Part shown: positions 48,526 through 57,379 of the stretch, one piece after another
How the letters are laid out: each line of letters starts with the position of its first letter
Position numbering within the stretch: position 1 is the stretch's first letter
Assembly: GCA_016708585.1 (NCBI GenBank)
Contig: JADJFK010000013.1
Location: 1-64,000 of the forward strand
Length of the DNA stretch: 64,000 bases
Direction: 5' to 3'
Source: Sulfuritalea sp.
Lineage (GTDB): Bacteria > Pseudomonadota > Gammaproteobacteria > Burkholderiales > Rhodocyclaceae
The notes under the pieces: model-generated
Database searches by the model: none
Told to the model about the DNA's origin: nothing
What the model saw: only the letters and a program-made list of their open reading frames with translations
Made by a program: the position numbers and the translations under genes

Positions 48526-49806
48526 ATGCTGGACATCCAAAGCTTGCGTACCAATCTTGCCGCGGTCGCCGAACGCCTCGCCACGCGCGGCGTGGCGCTC
48601 GACACTGTCGCCTTCGAGGCGCTCGAAGCCGAGCGCAAGCGCCTGCAGGTGCACACGCAGGACCTGCAGGCCAAGCGCAACACGCTGTCGAAGCAGATCG
48701 GCATGCTGAAGGGCAAGGGCGAGGACGCTTCCGCCGTGATGGCCGAAGTGGCGGGCCTGGGTGACGACCTGAAAGCCGGCGAGGCGGCGCTGGCCGAGCT
48801 GATGCCGCGCTTCGACACCTTCCTCGAACTGATTCCCAACCTGCCGCACGAAAGCGTGCCGGTCGGCCGGGACGAAACCGGCAACGTCGAAGTGCTGCGC
48901 TGGGGTACGCCGCGCGCCATCACCGCACCGCGCGACCACGTCGATCTGGGCACCGCGCTGGGCGGGCTGGATTTCGAGGCCGGGGTGAAGATTTCCGGCG
49001 CGCGCTTCACGGTGATGAAGGGCGCGATAGCTCGCCTGCACCGCGCGTTGACGCAGTTCATGCTCGACCTGCATACGACCGAGCATGGTTACACCGAGGT
49101 GTACACGCCTTACCTCGTCAATCCCGAAAGCATGTTCGGTACCGGCCAGTTGCCGAAGTTCGAGGAAGACCTGTTCATGGTGCCGCGCAGCGACGGCAGC
49201 AAGCTCTACCTGATCCCCACCGCCGAGGTGCCGGTGACCAACCTCGTGCGCGGCGAGATCCTCGCCGGCGATGCGCTGCCGCTCAAGTTCGTCGCCCACA
49301 CCCCCTGCTTCCGCTCGGAAGCCGGCAGCTACGGCAAGGACACGCGCGGCATGATCCGCCAGCACCAGTTCGACAAGGTGGAGCTGGTGCAGATGGTGCG
49401 CCCAGATCAGTCATGGGACGCGCTGGAACAGCTCACCGGCCATGCCGAGGCGGTGCTGCAAAAACTCGACCTGCCCTACCGCAAGGTCGCGCTGTGCACC
49501 GGCGACATGGGCTTTTCGGCGGCCAAGACCTACGACCTCGAAGTCTGGCTGCCGGCGCAGAATACCTATCGCGAAATTTCGTCCTGCTCCAATTTCGAAG
49601 CCTTCCAGGCGCGGCGCATGCAGGCGCGCTTCCGCAACGACAAGAACAAGCCGGAGTTGCTGCACACGCTGAATGGATCGGGACTCGCGGTCGGCCGCAC
49701 GCTGGTTGCGATCCTCGAGAATTACCAGAACGCGGACGGCAGCATCACGGTCCCGCCGGCACTTCGGCCATGGCTGGCTGGACTGGAAAGGATTCAGGCA
49801 GCCTGA
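48526..49806 (+). CDS. serS: seryl-tRNA synthetase
   Basis: 426 residues, normal length. The N-terminal coiled-coil arm that binds the long variable arm of tRNA-Ser (about 30–100) is followed by the class II core. Motif 2 includes F-R-S-E-A-G-S-Y-G-K-D-T-R-G-M-I-R, and motif 3 includes N-G-S-G-L-A-V-G-R-T-L-V-A-I-L-E-N-Y-Q. It starts 9 bp after rarA. Its last 62 bp overlap the 3' end of the convergent mltF. A tRNA-Ser gene lies 1.4 kb downstream. Confidence 0.97.
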   Translation: MLDIQSLRTNLAAVAERLATRGVALDTVAFEALEAERKRLQVHTQDLQAKRNTLSKQIGMLKGKGEDASAVMAEVAGLGDDLKAGEAALAELMPRFDTFLELIPNLPHESVPVGRDETGNVEVLRWGTPRAITAPRDHVDLGTALGGLDFEAGVKISGARFTVMKGAIARLHRALTQFMLDLHTTEHGYTEVYTPYLVNPESMFGTGQLPKFEEDLFMVPRSDGSKLYLIPTAEVPVTNLVRGEILAGDALPLKFVAHTPCFRSEAGSYGKDTRGMIRQHQFDKVELVQMVRPDQSWDALEQLTGHAEAVLQKLDLPYRKVALCTGDMGFSAAKTYDLEVWLPAQNTYREISSCSNFEAFQARRMQARFRNDKNKPELLHTLNGSGLAVGRTLVAILENYQNADGSITVPPALRPWLAGLERIQAA

Positions 49807-51155
49807 GCGCCGACAGGCCCGCGTAGGGCGAGGCGTGGGCCGGCTCGAGGCGGCTGAGGATGTCGTAGTAGTTGCGGATGTTCTCCACCATGATCACCGC
49901 CTCGCCGCCGCGCGCGGCGCCGCTTTTCAGTCGCGCATAAATCTCCGGTCGTGCCAGTTGCGGCAACACCTGCTTCATTTCGTACCAGACATCCGGGTTG
50001 CGTTTCATGCCTTTGGCGATCGCACGGGCGCCGCGAAAGTGGCCCATGCCCAGGTTGTAGGCCGACAGGGCCAGCCACTGGCGATCGGGAAGTTCGGCGC
50101 CGGGGATCTGTTCCATCAGCTGCGCCAGATAGCGGGCGCCGGCGCGGATGCTTTCCGCGCCATCGAGGCGATTCGCGACACGCAGGAAGTCGGCCGTGTC
50201 CTCGGTCAGCATCATCATGCCGCGCACGTTGGTGTACGAGGTCGCCAGCGGGTCCCATTTCGATTCCTGGTAGGCCAGCGCGGCCAGCAGCCGCCAGTCG
50301 ATGCCGCTCAGGTCCTGCGCCGCCTGGAAGTCGCGGCGCCAGGCCGGCAGCCTGGCCCGTGCGTCATCGAGGAAGCGGACGATGCCGGCGGCATCGAGGC
50401 GCTTGATGTGGCCGAAGTAGCGGTCGTGGATGCGCGCCAGCGTGCCGTCGGCGCGGACGCCGGCGATGAAGGCGTCGGCCTTGTCGCGCAGCGCCCCCGC
50501 GTCCTTGCCGCCGAAGGCCCAGCCGAACTCCAGCTTGCCCGGCAATTGCACGCGGGCGTCCAGTTCCGGATGGAAGTTGATGCCCAGGTCGAGATGGATC
50601 TCAGTGTACCGCGACCAGCTCCGCCTTGCGCTCGGCGACGCGGGCCAGCAGGTCCATTTCCGTGACGCCCGCGACTTCGACCACCTGCGGACGCGATTTT
50701 TCGTCCAGCCCGCGCAGGGTATCCGCCAGCGCCGAGCCCGCCACCACTTCGACCGGCCGGCCGGCCAGGTCGGAAAGCTGTTCCGGTTCCGTCATGTCCT
50801 CATGGGCGACGACCCATTGCTTGACGGCGCGGATCGGCGTCGAGTACTGCAGGGAATCGTTGCCCGGCGGCATCGAGGCGGCCAGGTGGACCCGGCCCGC
50901 CTGCGCCATTTCAGTCAGGTCGTGGAAGTCCGCCGCCTTGATGAACTGCACCCTCAAGCCCTGGCTCGCGGCGAAGGCCGTCACCAGGTCATGCTCGAAG
51001 CCGCTGGTCGTGGCGTCCGCGCCCTCCTGAAAGAAGGCGGGCGCCTCGCGCACCGCGACGACCAGTTTGCCTTCCGTTTCGGGCGGCTCGATGCGCGTGC
51101 AGGCGAGCGGACCGGACAGGACAAGACAGCAGATCAGGCGAAGCAGTTTCGGCAA
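49745..51155 (-). pseudogene. mltF: membrane-bound lytic transglycosylase MltF (frameshifted)
   Basis: About 470 residues across one frame break near 50605. A lipoprotein-like signal (L-I-C-C-L-V-L-S-G-P-L-A-C) is followed by a periplasmic solute-binding-like domain (K-L-V-V-A-V-R-E-A-P). The C-terminal SLT domain carries the catalytic glutamate in L-A-Y-Q-E-S-K-W-D-P, then G-M-M-M-L-T and A-Y-N-L-G-M-G-H. It cleaves peptidoglycan. The break (V-A-V-H-stop where T-E-I-H-L-D should follow) needs one base removed or two added. A TTG start behind GGGAGGGAAAG is used; the longer ORF upstream is antisense to the tRNA gene. It overlaps serS at its 3' end. Confidence 0.85.
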
Positions 51156-51168
51156 CGCTTTCCCTCCC

Positions 51169-51197
51169 TGTGACGACCGTCGCTTCGCGGGTATAAT
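51169..51197 (+). promoter_or_regulatory. promoter of tRNA-Ser
   Basis: An exact TATAAT at 51192–51197 ends 11 bases before the tRNA. The −35 is a modest GTGACG (16-base spacing). A G/C-rich segment follows the −10, as in stringent stable-RNA promoters. Confidence 0.6.
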
Positions 51198-51208
51198 CCG
51201 CGCCTCGC

Positions 51209-51298
51209 GGAGAGGTGGCAGAGTGGTCGAATGTACCTGACTCGAAATCAGGCGATGTCGCAAGGCATCCGTGGGTTCGAATCCCACCCTCTCCGCCA
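51209..51298 (+). tRNA. tRNA-Ser (CGA anticodon)
   Basis: 90 nt including encoded CCA. The acceptor GGAGAGG pairs with CCTCTCC, the anticodon stem-loop CCTGA-CTCGAAA-TCAGG gives anticodon CGA, and the long variable arm (GATGTCGCAAGGCATC) is class II. The T-loop GGTTCGAATCC is standard. It reads UCG serine codons. Confidence 0.97.
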
Positions 51299-51602
51299 CC
51301 TACCTAGCATTCATGCGGTTCTTCATGCGATGAATGCAGAAACCCACAAATAAACCACCAATCGAGCAGTGCGGAATTGAATTCCGGATAAAGCTCCGGG
51401 GCCAATGCTACACCAGCGACACGGATCGGCCGCAACCACTCTGGTGATTGCCGGCGGCACCGAGAATTAGCACGAAGCCGTGATCAAGATGGTGCGGAAG
51501 TACCGGGGGATCTAGCCCGAATATTTCATAGGGGAGGTCGGCGGAACAGCCGTGAGGCGCGTTAATACAGGTGTCCAAGCCAATATTAACGAGGTTCCGC
51601 CG
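51299..51602. other. region between tRNA-Ser and the dead transposase
   Basis: About 300 bp with no gene. A hairpin GCATTCAT/ATGAATGC (51307–51314 with 51330–51337) follows the tRNA and may be its processing or termination structure. The remainder probably includes the left end of the IS1380-type element, whose terminal repeat I could not define. Confidence 0.4.
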
Positions 51603-52915
51603 ATGCCAAAGTGTACCGCTGATCAGATGTCGTTTGGGCGCCTCGGGCGCCGGAAAATTGACGCCAATTTCGAGGGCGGTGCGCTCAGTTCCGACGGCGG
51701 TTTGATGCTGTTGCGACAAGTCGACCGGCGCATTGGATTGTCGCGTGCCGTGGCGGCCGCGCTGCATGATCCCCGTAATCAGGACATGATCGTCCATGAG
51801 ATGCGCGACCTGGTGGCGCAACGGCTGTATGCGCTGTGCTGCGGCTACGAAGACCTGAACGATCACGCCGCCTTGCGCAACGACCCGCTGATGCAGACGG
51901 CGGTGGGCAAGAGTGATGAACTGGGCAGCAGTCCGACCTTGTGCCGCCTCGAGAAGAGGGCCACGCGTTCCGATATCGTGGCCTTGAACCGGGTGCTGGT
52001 CGAGCAGTTCATTGCCAGCCAGAAGACCTGTCCGGACGAGTTGGTGCTGGACATCGATGCGTCCGACATTCCTTTGCACGGGGATCAGGAACAGACCGAG
52101 TTCCATGCCTACTACGATCACTATTGCTACCTGCCGCTGTACGTCTTCTGTGGCAAGGCGATGCTGGCCTGTGTCTTGCGCCGCAGCGGATCGACGGCGC
52201 CAAGCATGCCGCTGCCGTGATCAAGCTGATCGTGACCCGCTTGCGTCGGACCTGGCCGGCGATACGGATCATCGTCCGTGGCGATTCCGGCTTCTGCCGC
52301 CAGCGCCTGATCCGCTGATGCGAACGCCACGGCGTCGGCTACGTCATCGGGATGGCGAGGAATGCCCGTTTGCAAGGCCACGTGGCCCACTGGGAACACG
52401 CGATGGAACAGGCCTTCCACGACACCGGGAGCAAGCAGCGGATGATCCGGCAGTTCTCCTACGCGGCCAAGAGTTGGGATCGCGAGCGGCGCCTGATCAC
52501 CCGCCTGGAGTTTGGCGCCCAAGGCACCAATCCGCGCTTCATCGTGACCAACCTCGACCGTTCTGCCGAAGAACTGTATGACGACCTCTACTGCCAGCGC
52601 GGCGAGGCCGAGAACCGGATCAAGGAAACCCAGCTGGACCTGTTCGGCACGCGCGCCAGCTGCCACAGGTTTCTGGCGAACTGGTTGCGCATCCTGTTCT
52701 CGGCCTTGGCTTACACGCTGATGCAGCGCCTGCGCGAGCTGGCCTTGGCCACGACCGATCTGGCGAAGGCCACCGCGGCCACGATTCGCGTCCGCTTGCT
52801 CAAGATCGGGGCTGCCGTGATCCGCAATACGCGGCGTATCCGCGTCCTGCTGGCCTCCCACCATCCATTGCGCGACACCTACCTCATCGCCGCCAACGCA
52901 CTGGCTTCTCCATAG
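51603..52915 (+). pseudogene. IS1380-family transposase, inactivated
   Basis: About 437 codons. The N-terminal part (S-S-D-G-G-L-M-L-L-R-Q-V-D), L-D-I-D-A-S-D-I-P-L-H-G, Y-Y-D-H-Y-C-Y-L-P-L-Y-V-F, I-I-V-R-G-D-S-G-F-C-R and C-Q-R-G-E-A-E-N-R-I-K-E are characteristic of IS1380 transposases. The frame is lost by one base near 52190. It also meets a TGA at 52317–52319 where W is expected before C-E-R-H-G-V-G-Y. Two independent lesions make real inactivation more likely than sequencing error. It lies between tRNA-Ser and the IS3-family copy 3. A hairpin (CCCCGA/TCGGGG, 52931–52953) follows. Confidence 0.85.
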
Positions 52916-53070
52916 CCACTACCGAGTGCGTCCCCGACATGATGATCATCGGGGTTGGGGGTGGTAAGTCCAGATTTCGCCAATTTGATCAAAACTTGAT
53001 CAAATACGTCCGCTGGGATTGATTGCTGTGGTGAGCTTCCCTCTGTTTTTCGTCTTCCAACCCAACGGCA

Positions 53071-53961
53071 TTATGCCGCCAATTGCTGCTCATGCTGAAT
53101 GCTGATCCAGTCGTCCAGGAACTTCATGGGCGAGGCGTAGCCGAGCGTGGAATGCTGTCGTCTTCGGTTGTAGAACGGTTCGATATAGTCGAACAGATCG
53201 GCTTCCGCTGCGGCCCGCGTACTGTGGCGGGTGCCATGCACCCGCTCATTCTTCAGGCTGTTGAAGAAGCTCTCCGTGGGCGCGTTGTCCCAGCAATTGC
53301 CCTTGCGGCTCATCGAGCAGATCATCCCGTACCCTTCCAGCCGCGCCTGAAAGGCGTGGCTCGCATACTGGCTTCCCCGGTCGGAGTGATGGATCAAACC
53401 CGGCGCCGGCTTCTTGCGGAACCACGCCATGGTCAGCGCATCGATCACGATGTCCGCCGTCATTCGAGGCTTGATCGACCAGCCGACGACTTCCCTGTTG
53501 AACAGATCGAGGACCACGGCCAGGTAGAGCCAACCCTCGTCAGTCCAGATGTAGGTCATGTCGGCAGTCCAGACCTGATTCGGTGCCGCCGGCGTGAAGT
53601 CTCTGGCCAGCAGGTTCGGCGCCACCGGCAGCGAGTGCTTCGAATCGGTCGTCGCCTTGAAACGTCGCTTGTGGCGTGCCCGGATGCCGTTCTCCCGCAT
53701 CAGACGCTCGACGCGTTCCTTGCTCGCCGGGAATCCTCTGTCGCGCAGTTCGCGCACCATGCGTGGGCTACCGTAGGCACCCTTCAACTCCCGGTGAATC
53801 GCCTGGATCAGCGCCAGCATCTGCGTGTCGGTCAGGCGTGTCCGCGTCGGACTGCCACCGCCCTTCCAGGCGCGGTAACCGCTCATGCTGACCGTCAGGG
53901 CTTCGCACATCGGCGCCAGTTCAAATTCATCCCGGTGCGTATCGATCCAGGCGTACTTCAC
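53071..53961 (-). CDS. IS3-family transposase OrfB (copy 3)
   Basis: 296 residues, differing from copy 2 by a few residues (I-H-R-E-L and T-R-H-S-T-R). The DDE core is intact (A-D-M-T-Y, H-S-D-R-G-S-Q-Y, P-T-E-S-F-F). Its GTG start overlaps the OrfA stop (GTGA). OrfB alone or as part of the −1 frameshift OrfAB protein cuts and joins the IS ends. Confidence 0.95.
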   Translation of the reverse strand: MKYAWIDTHRDEFELAPMCEALTVSMSGYRAWKGGGSPTRTRLTDTQMLALIQAIHRELKGAYGSPRMVRELRDRGFPASKERVERLMRENGIRARHKRRFKATTDSKHSLPVAPNLLARDFTPAAPNQVWTADMTYIWTDEGWLYLAVVLDLFNREVVGWSIKPRMTADIVIDALTMAWFRKKPAPGLIHHSDRGSQYASHAFQARLEGYGMICSMSRKGNCWDNAPTESFFNSLKNERVHGTRHSTRAAAEADLFDYIEPFYNRRRQHSTLGYASPMKFLDDWISIQHEQQLAA

Positions 53962-54251
53962 AGTGCTTCTCTCGCAAAGTACGCCGCCGCTTTTTTTAGG
54001 ATTTCGTTCTCCCGCTTGAGCCGCAGGTTCTCCGCACGCACTCTGGAGAGTTCCATTTGCTCCGCCGTGACCGGCTTCGTTCCGGGGCCATTGAGCTTGC
54101 CAGCGTCAAATGCCTTGACCCAGTTGCGCAGGGTCTGCTCGATCAGCCCCAGTTCCTTCGCTACTACTCCCGCCGTCTGGCCTGCCTTCACTCGCTTTAC
54201 CGCCAATTCCCGGAATTCGGGCGTGTATTCTTGCTTCGGTATCTTCTTCAA
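53958..54251 (-). CDS. IS3-family transposase OrfA (copy 3)
   Basis: 97 residues from a TTG with AAGGAGAAG upstream. HTH (E-L-A-V-K-R-V-K-A-G-Q-T, I-E-Q-T-L-R-N-W-V) and leucine-zipper region (L-R-L-K-R-E-N-E-I-L-K-K-A-A-A-Y-F). The A7 stretch encoding K-K is the probable −1 slippage site. OrfA binds the terminal repeats and regulates transposition. Confidence 0.92.
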   Translation of the reverse strand: MKKIPKQEYTPEFRELAVKRVKAGQTAGVVAKELGLIEQTLRNWVKAFDAGKLNGPGTKPVTAEQMELSRVRAENLRLKRENEILKKAAAYFAREAL

Positions 54252-54337
54252 CTTCGCTTCTCCTTCCAATTTGCCGGGGCGTTATACCCCATCTCTTGGA
54301 AGACGAATTTTCGGGGGAAGCTCAGTGGTTTTCCTGA

Positions 54338-54367
54338 ATGGCCCGCTTCGAGTGGGCCATATTCTTT
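54338..54367. terminator. hairpin with T-rich tail next to IS copy 3
   Basis: ATGGCCC (54338–54344) pairs with GGGCCAT (54354–54360), followed by ATTCTTT. It is terminator-like on the plus strand. In the ~220 bp up to the histidine kinase there is also GATTCGG-n7-CCGAATC (54413–54433) and the perfect palindrome GTCAGAATTCTGAC (54439–54452). There is no gene in this gap. Confidence 0.5.
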
Positions 54368-54545
54368 GGTTCACAGGAAACCGATCATCGAGGAACGGGC
54401 GGCAGAACAGCAGATTCGGAAGCCCGCCGAATCTGTTAGTCAGAATTCTGACGAACAAAAACCAATTCGCGCCGACTCCACCGTAGCCGACATGGCCGGC
54501 ATCTCGCGCGACACTGGCGATGCCGGGTTCGCGAAGTCCGGCGCT

Positions 54546-55709
54546 TCAATGGTCCGCGGTGCGCCGCCGGTCCGCCCCGGCGGCATTTGCCGCGGTGGCG
54601 GCGAGCGGCAGGAACAGGCGCACCAGGGCACCATTTCCGGCGGCGGGGCTGCCGATTTCGAAGGTGCCGCCGTGGAGTTCGGCGATGCGCCCGACGATGG
54701 AAAGCCCGAGTCCGCTGCCCGCGGACGAACAAAAGTTATGTCCCCGCGCGCCAGCGCCGGGGACGGTATCCAGGCGGACGGCGCCGGCGCCACGGCAAAA
54801 GCGTTGCTGCACGCGCTCGCGCTGGTCGACGGGGATGCCGCGGCCATTGTCGACGACGGTCAATACCGCGCGCGCGTCCTCCGGCGCGATGGATACTTCG
54901 ATGCGCGTGGCGCCGCCGTGGCGCAAGCTGTTTTCCACCAAATTACGCAGCAGCACTTCCAGCAGCAGCGCGTCGCCGCGCACCCGGGCGTCGCCGTCGC
55001 ACAGCACCAGGTCGCAGTGGCATGCGATGGCGTCGCCGGCGCTCATGGCCAGGATTTCCTCGGCAACCCGGCGCAGGGCCAGGTCCTGCATCGCGTGCGG
55101 CGTGCCGGCATCGAGCCGCGCCAGCGTCAGCAACTGGGCGACGAGGTGGGTGGCACGGTCGCAGCCGAGGATGATCTGTTCCAGCGCATGCCGGCGTTGG
55201 GCGCCGTCGGTGGCGGCCAACGCAACCTGGGCCTGGGCCCTGAGTGCGGCCAGCGGCGTGCGCAGCTCGTGCGAGGCATCGGCGGTGAAGCGGCGTTCGT
55301 TTTCCAGCGCGCGATCGATTTCGGCGAACAGCGCGTTGAGCCGCCGGATCAGCGGCACGATCTCGCTCGGCGTATCGGCGCTGGTGATCGGTGTCAGCCG
55401 GTCCGGCGCCCGCGTCGCCACCTCATCAGTGAGCCGCCGCAGCGGGCGCAGAGAAAAGCCGACCGCGACCACCAGCACCAGTGCCAAGCCAGGCAGGGCG
55501 TAGAGCATCGGCAGCAGCAGATGCTCGGCGATTTCGCCGGCCAAATCGGCACGTTCCTTCTGCATGTGCCTTGCGGTCGCCGGCGGGTGTCTGAGCAGGT
55601 CCTCAATTTCGTGCAGTGCCGAGCGCCAGGTGAAGACGGCGGTAACCAGCCAGACCACGGCCACGGCGGCTGTCGTCAGCAACACCAGGCGCAGGCGCAG
55701 GGATTTCAC
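54546..55709 (-). CDS. QseC-like sensor histidine kinase with an in-frame insert
   Basis: 387 residues: two membrane helices (about 8–26 and 66–85), a HAMP-like linker, and the H-box with H147 in S-H-E-L-R-T-P-L. The N-box is L-L-R-N-L-V-E-N-S-L-R-H-G, G1 is D287-N-G-R-G, F-box F304, and G2 is G-S-G-L-G-L-S-I-V at 331–339. Between the F-box and G2 is an unusual ~20-residue segment (residues ~310–329). It is encoded by a palindromic DNA element, lengthens the ATP lid and could impair ATP binding. Its ATG overlaps the response regulator stop (ATGA). It closes the cytochrome operon, so it probably controls it. Confidence 0.9.
   Translation of the reverse strand: MKSLRLRLVLLTTAAVAVVWLVTAVFTWRSALHEIEDLLRHPPATARHMQKERADLAGEIAEHLLLPMLYALPGLALVLVVAVGFSLRPLRRLTDEVATRAPDRLTPITSADTPSEIVPLIRRLNALFAEIDRALENERRFTADASHELRTPLAALRAQAQVALAATDGAQRRHALEQIILGCDRATHLVAQLLTLARLDAGTPHAMQDLALRRVAEEILAMSAGDAIACHCDLVLCDGDARVRGDALLLEVLLRNLVENSLRHGGATRIEVSIAPEDARAVLTVVDNGRGIPVDQRERVQQRFCRGAGAVRLDTVPGAGARGHNFCSSAGSGLGLSIVGRIAELHGGTFEIGSPAAGNGALVRLFLPLAATAANAAGADRRRTADH
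54723..54782. repeat. palindromic element inserted in the kinase gene
   Basis: 60 bp (20 codons) in the ATP-lid coding part, containing the near-perfect palindrome at 54740–54764 (GTCCCCGCGC…GCGCCGGGGAC). A related palindrome lies near 38492–38516. It behaves like a REP/RPE-type mobile repeat that kept the frame open. Confidence 0.55.
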
Positions 55710-56374
55710 GCGGGCGCATCCTTCGCGATGACGTAGCCGATGCCGCGCAGGGTGCGGATCGCTTCGGCGTCGAGCTTGCGCCGCAGGTGGTGGATGTAGA
55801 CCTCGACGGCATTGCTGCCGATTTCATCGCCCCAGGCATAGAGATGCTGCTCCAGTTGGGGTCGCGACAGCGCCCGGCCCGGCTGCTGCATCAGCGCCAG
55901 GAGCAGGGCATATTCCTTGGCCGCGAGTTCGACCGGCTTGCCGCGATAGGTGACGGCGTGCGTCGCCGGATCAAGCGTGATACCGGAGGCTGCCAGCACC
56001 GGCGCCGGCTGGCCACCGGCGCGGCGCAACAGCGCGCGCAGGCGGGCATTCAGTTCGCCGAGGTCGCAGGGCTTGACCAGATAGTCGTCGGCTCCTGCAT
56101 CAAGGCCTTTGATGCGATCCTCCACGGTATCGCGCGCGGTGAGGATCAGCACCGGCAGCGCCTGCTTTTTTGCACGCAACTTGCGCAGGACCTCCAGTCC
56201 GCTCATACGCGGCAGACCGAGGTCAAGCACCACGGCTGCATAGTCCTCCGTGGCCAGAGCGGTTTCCGCGCTGATGCCGTCACGCGCCCAGTCAACGGCA
56301 TGGCCGGCCTGTTTCAGGCCGGCCTGCAGCGCGTCGCCGAGCAGAACATCGTCTTCAACCAGCAGGATTCTCAT
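55706..56374 (-). CDS. OmpR-family response regulator (QseB-like)
   Basis: 222 residues. The receiver has D8-D9, phospho-acceptor D51 in V-V-L-D-L-G-L-P, T in L-T-A-R-D and K in L-V-K-P. The C-terminal winged helix ends with V-E-V-Y-I-H-H-L-R-R-K-L and L-R-G-I-G-Y-V-I, typical of the OmpR/PhoB group. It overlaps the cytochrome b561 gene by 20 bp and the kinase by 4 bp, so all are one transcription unit. It most likely regulates the SHP–cytochrome genes. Confidence 0.94.
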   Translation of the reverse strand: MRILLVEDDVLLGDALQAGLKQAGHAVDWARDGISAETALATEDYAAVVLDLGLPRMSGLEVLRKLRAKKQALPVLILTARDTVEDRIKGLDAGADDYLVKPCDLGELNARLRALLRRAGGQPAPVLAASGITLDPATHAVTYRGKPVELAAKEYALLLALMQQPGRALSRPQLEQHLYAWGDEIGSNAVEVYIHHLRRKLDAEAIRTLRGIGYVIAKDAPA

Positions 56375-56903
56375 TGCGGATGTGCTTGCGACCCGTGATC
56401 ATCGCCTTGACCAGATTCTCTCGGTGCAGCCAGCTGCTGACGACCACGCCGGCCAGATGGACTGCGACCATCGCCATCATGCCATTGGCGGCGGCCTCGT
56501 GCAGTTCTTCCATGAAATGTCCGCCGAACTCGTTGTAGGTGGCGTAGCCGCTGGCGGCGGCGGTGATGCCGAAGCCAAGCAGGAGGAAAATCGCCACCGC
56601 GCCGGCCGGATTATGGCCGAGGTAGTGTTGCGGCTTTCCGGCCAGCAGGGACTTCAGGTAGTCGATGACTTTGGCCGGCGTCGGCAGGAAGTCGGCAAAG
56701 CGCGAATGGCCGCCGCCGACGAAGCCCCAGAGGATGCGGAAGGCGATCAGGCCGGCCATGCCGTAGCCGGCCAGGACGTGGATGTCGCGCAGCTTCTCGG
56801 ATTCCGCGGTGACGAAGGCGACGACGAAGCTGGTCGCCAGCGACCAGTGGAAAATTCGCGTCGGCAGGTCCCAGACGCGGATGGGCTTGGCTTGGATTTG
56901 CAT
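56355..56903 (-). CDS. cytochrome b561 family membrane protein
   Basis: 182 residues with four hydrophobic helices. The start (K-P-I-R-V-W-D-L-P-T-R-I-F-H-W-S-L) is the Ni/Fe-hydrogenase-type cytochrome b561 signature, with haem histidines in R-I-F-H-W, D-I-H-V-L-A-G-Y, and late H-E-A-A-A-N and M-V-A-V-H-L-A-G-V. It would take electrons from the quinone pool and pass them to the diheme cytochrome. The ATG at 56903 has a GAGGAC ribosome site. It begins 8 bp after the diheme gene. Confidence 0.92.
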   Translation of the reverse strand: MQIQAKPIRVWDLPTRIFHWSLATSFVVAFVTAESEKLRDIHVLAGYGMAGLIAFRILWGFVGGGHSRFADFLPTPAKVIDYLKSLLAGKPQHYLGHNPAGAVAIFLLLGFGITAAASGYATYNEFGGHFMEELHEAAANGMMAMVAVHLAGVVVSSWLHRENLVKAMITGRKHIRNENPAG

Positions 56904-56911
56904 GCTTGTCC

Positions 56912-57369
56912 TCACTTGGGAATGTTGATCGAGCGTTCGCTGTAGTCGCCCGTAGCCGCCTGGCGGTGGCAGGCCGTGCAGTTGGCCGGGCTCTTGATCG
57001 AGGCGCGCTGGAAGGTCGCGGCGGCAATCTCGCGATGTTTCTTCGCGAAGCGGGCTGTTTCGGTGATGCGCAGCAAGGGTTTGCCGGCGGCATCGCGGGT
57101 GGTTCCGGTCTTGCGCCCGTTGGCGTTGGCGACCAGAAAGTCGGTGATGGCGATACGGCGCTTTTCATCCAGGCTGGCGTCGCTGCCGAAGTGGTGCGAC
57201 AGGTCGCCCATCATGGCGCGCCAGGAATCGGCGTGCAGCATCTGCGGCGGGAAGGCCATGTGGCAGGAGGCGCATTCTTCCTCGAATGCGGGGTTCTTCG
57301 GCAGGCGGTAGTTGTCGGCCTGGGCCGACAGCGCGGCCAGCAGCAGCGCGGCGGGAATCAGCTTTTCAT
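56912..57369 (-). pseudogene. periplasmic diheme cytochrome c (DHC), start frame broken
   Basis: About 152 residues. Two haem motifs are visible: C-A-S-C-H near the start and C-T-A-C-H near the C-terminus. The annotatable long ORF begins only after the first haem (M-A-F-P-P-Q-M). Upstream, an ATG at 57367–57369 with AAGGAAG would give M-K-K-L-I-P-A-A-L-L-L-A-A-L-S-A-Q-A, a perfect signal peptide. This works only if the A-run has five A's rather than the four present, so a single-base homopolymer deletion is the simplest explanation. It carries electrons between cytochrome b561 and SHP. Confidence 0.82.
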
Positions 57370-57379
57370 CACGGCTTCC

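Larger units (their letters stand above)
53032..54324 (-). mobile_element. IS3-family element copy 3, complete
   Basis: 1293 bp. Terminal inverted repeats begin TGAGCTTCC and share TTCGTCTTCCAA. It is flanked on both sides by GTGG (53028–53031 and 54325–54328), a 4-bp target duplication. Its slippery A-run has seven A's, so OrfA and OrfB are in the −1 relation needed for the fused transposase. This is the copy most likely to be active, and it is closely related to copies 1 and 2. Confidence 0.95.

Noticed and set aside
51158..51299. Protein N-terminus reading M-A-E-R-V-G-F-E-P-T-D
   Set aside because: This is the well-known antisense translation of a tRNA-Ser gene; the real mltF start is the TTG at 51155.
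53083..54486. 467-residue plus-strand ORF across IS copy 3
   Set aside because: Antisense of OrfB/OrfA; the same shadow appears at copy 2.
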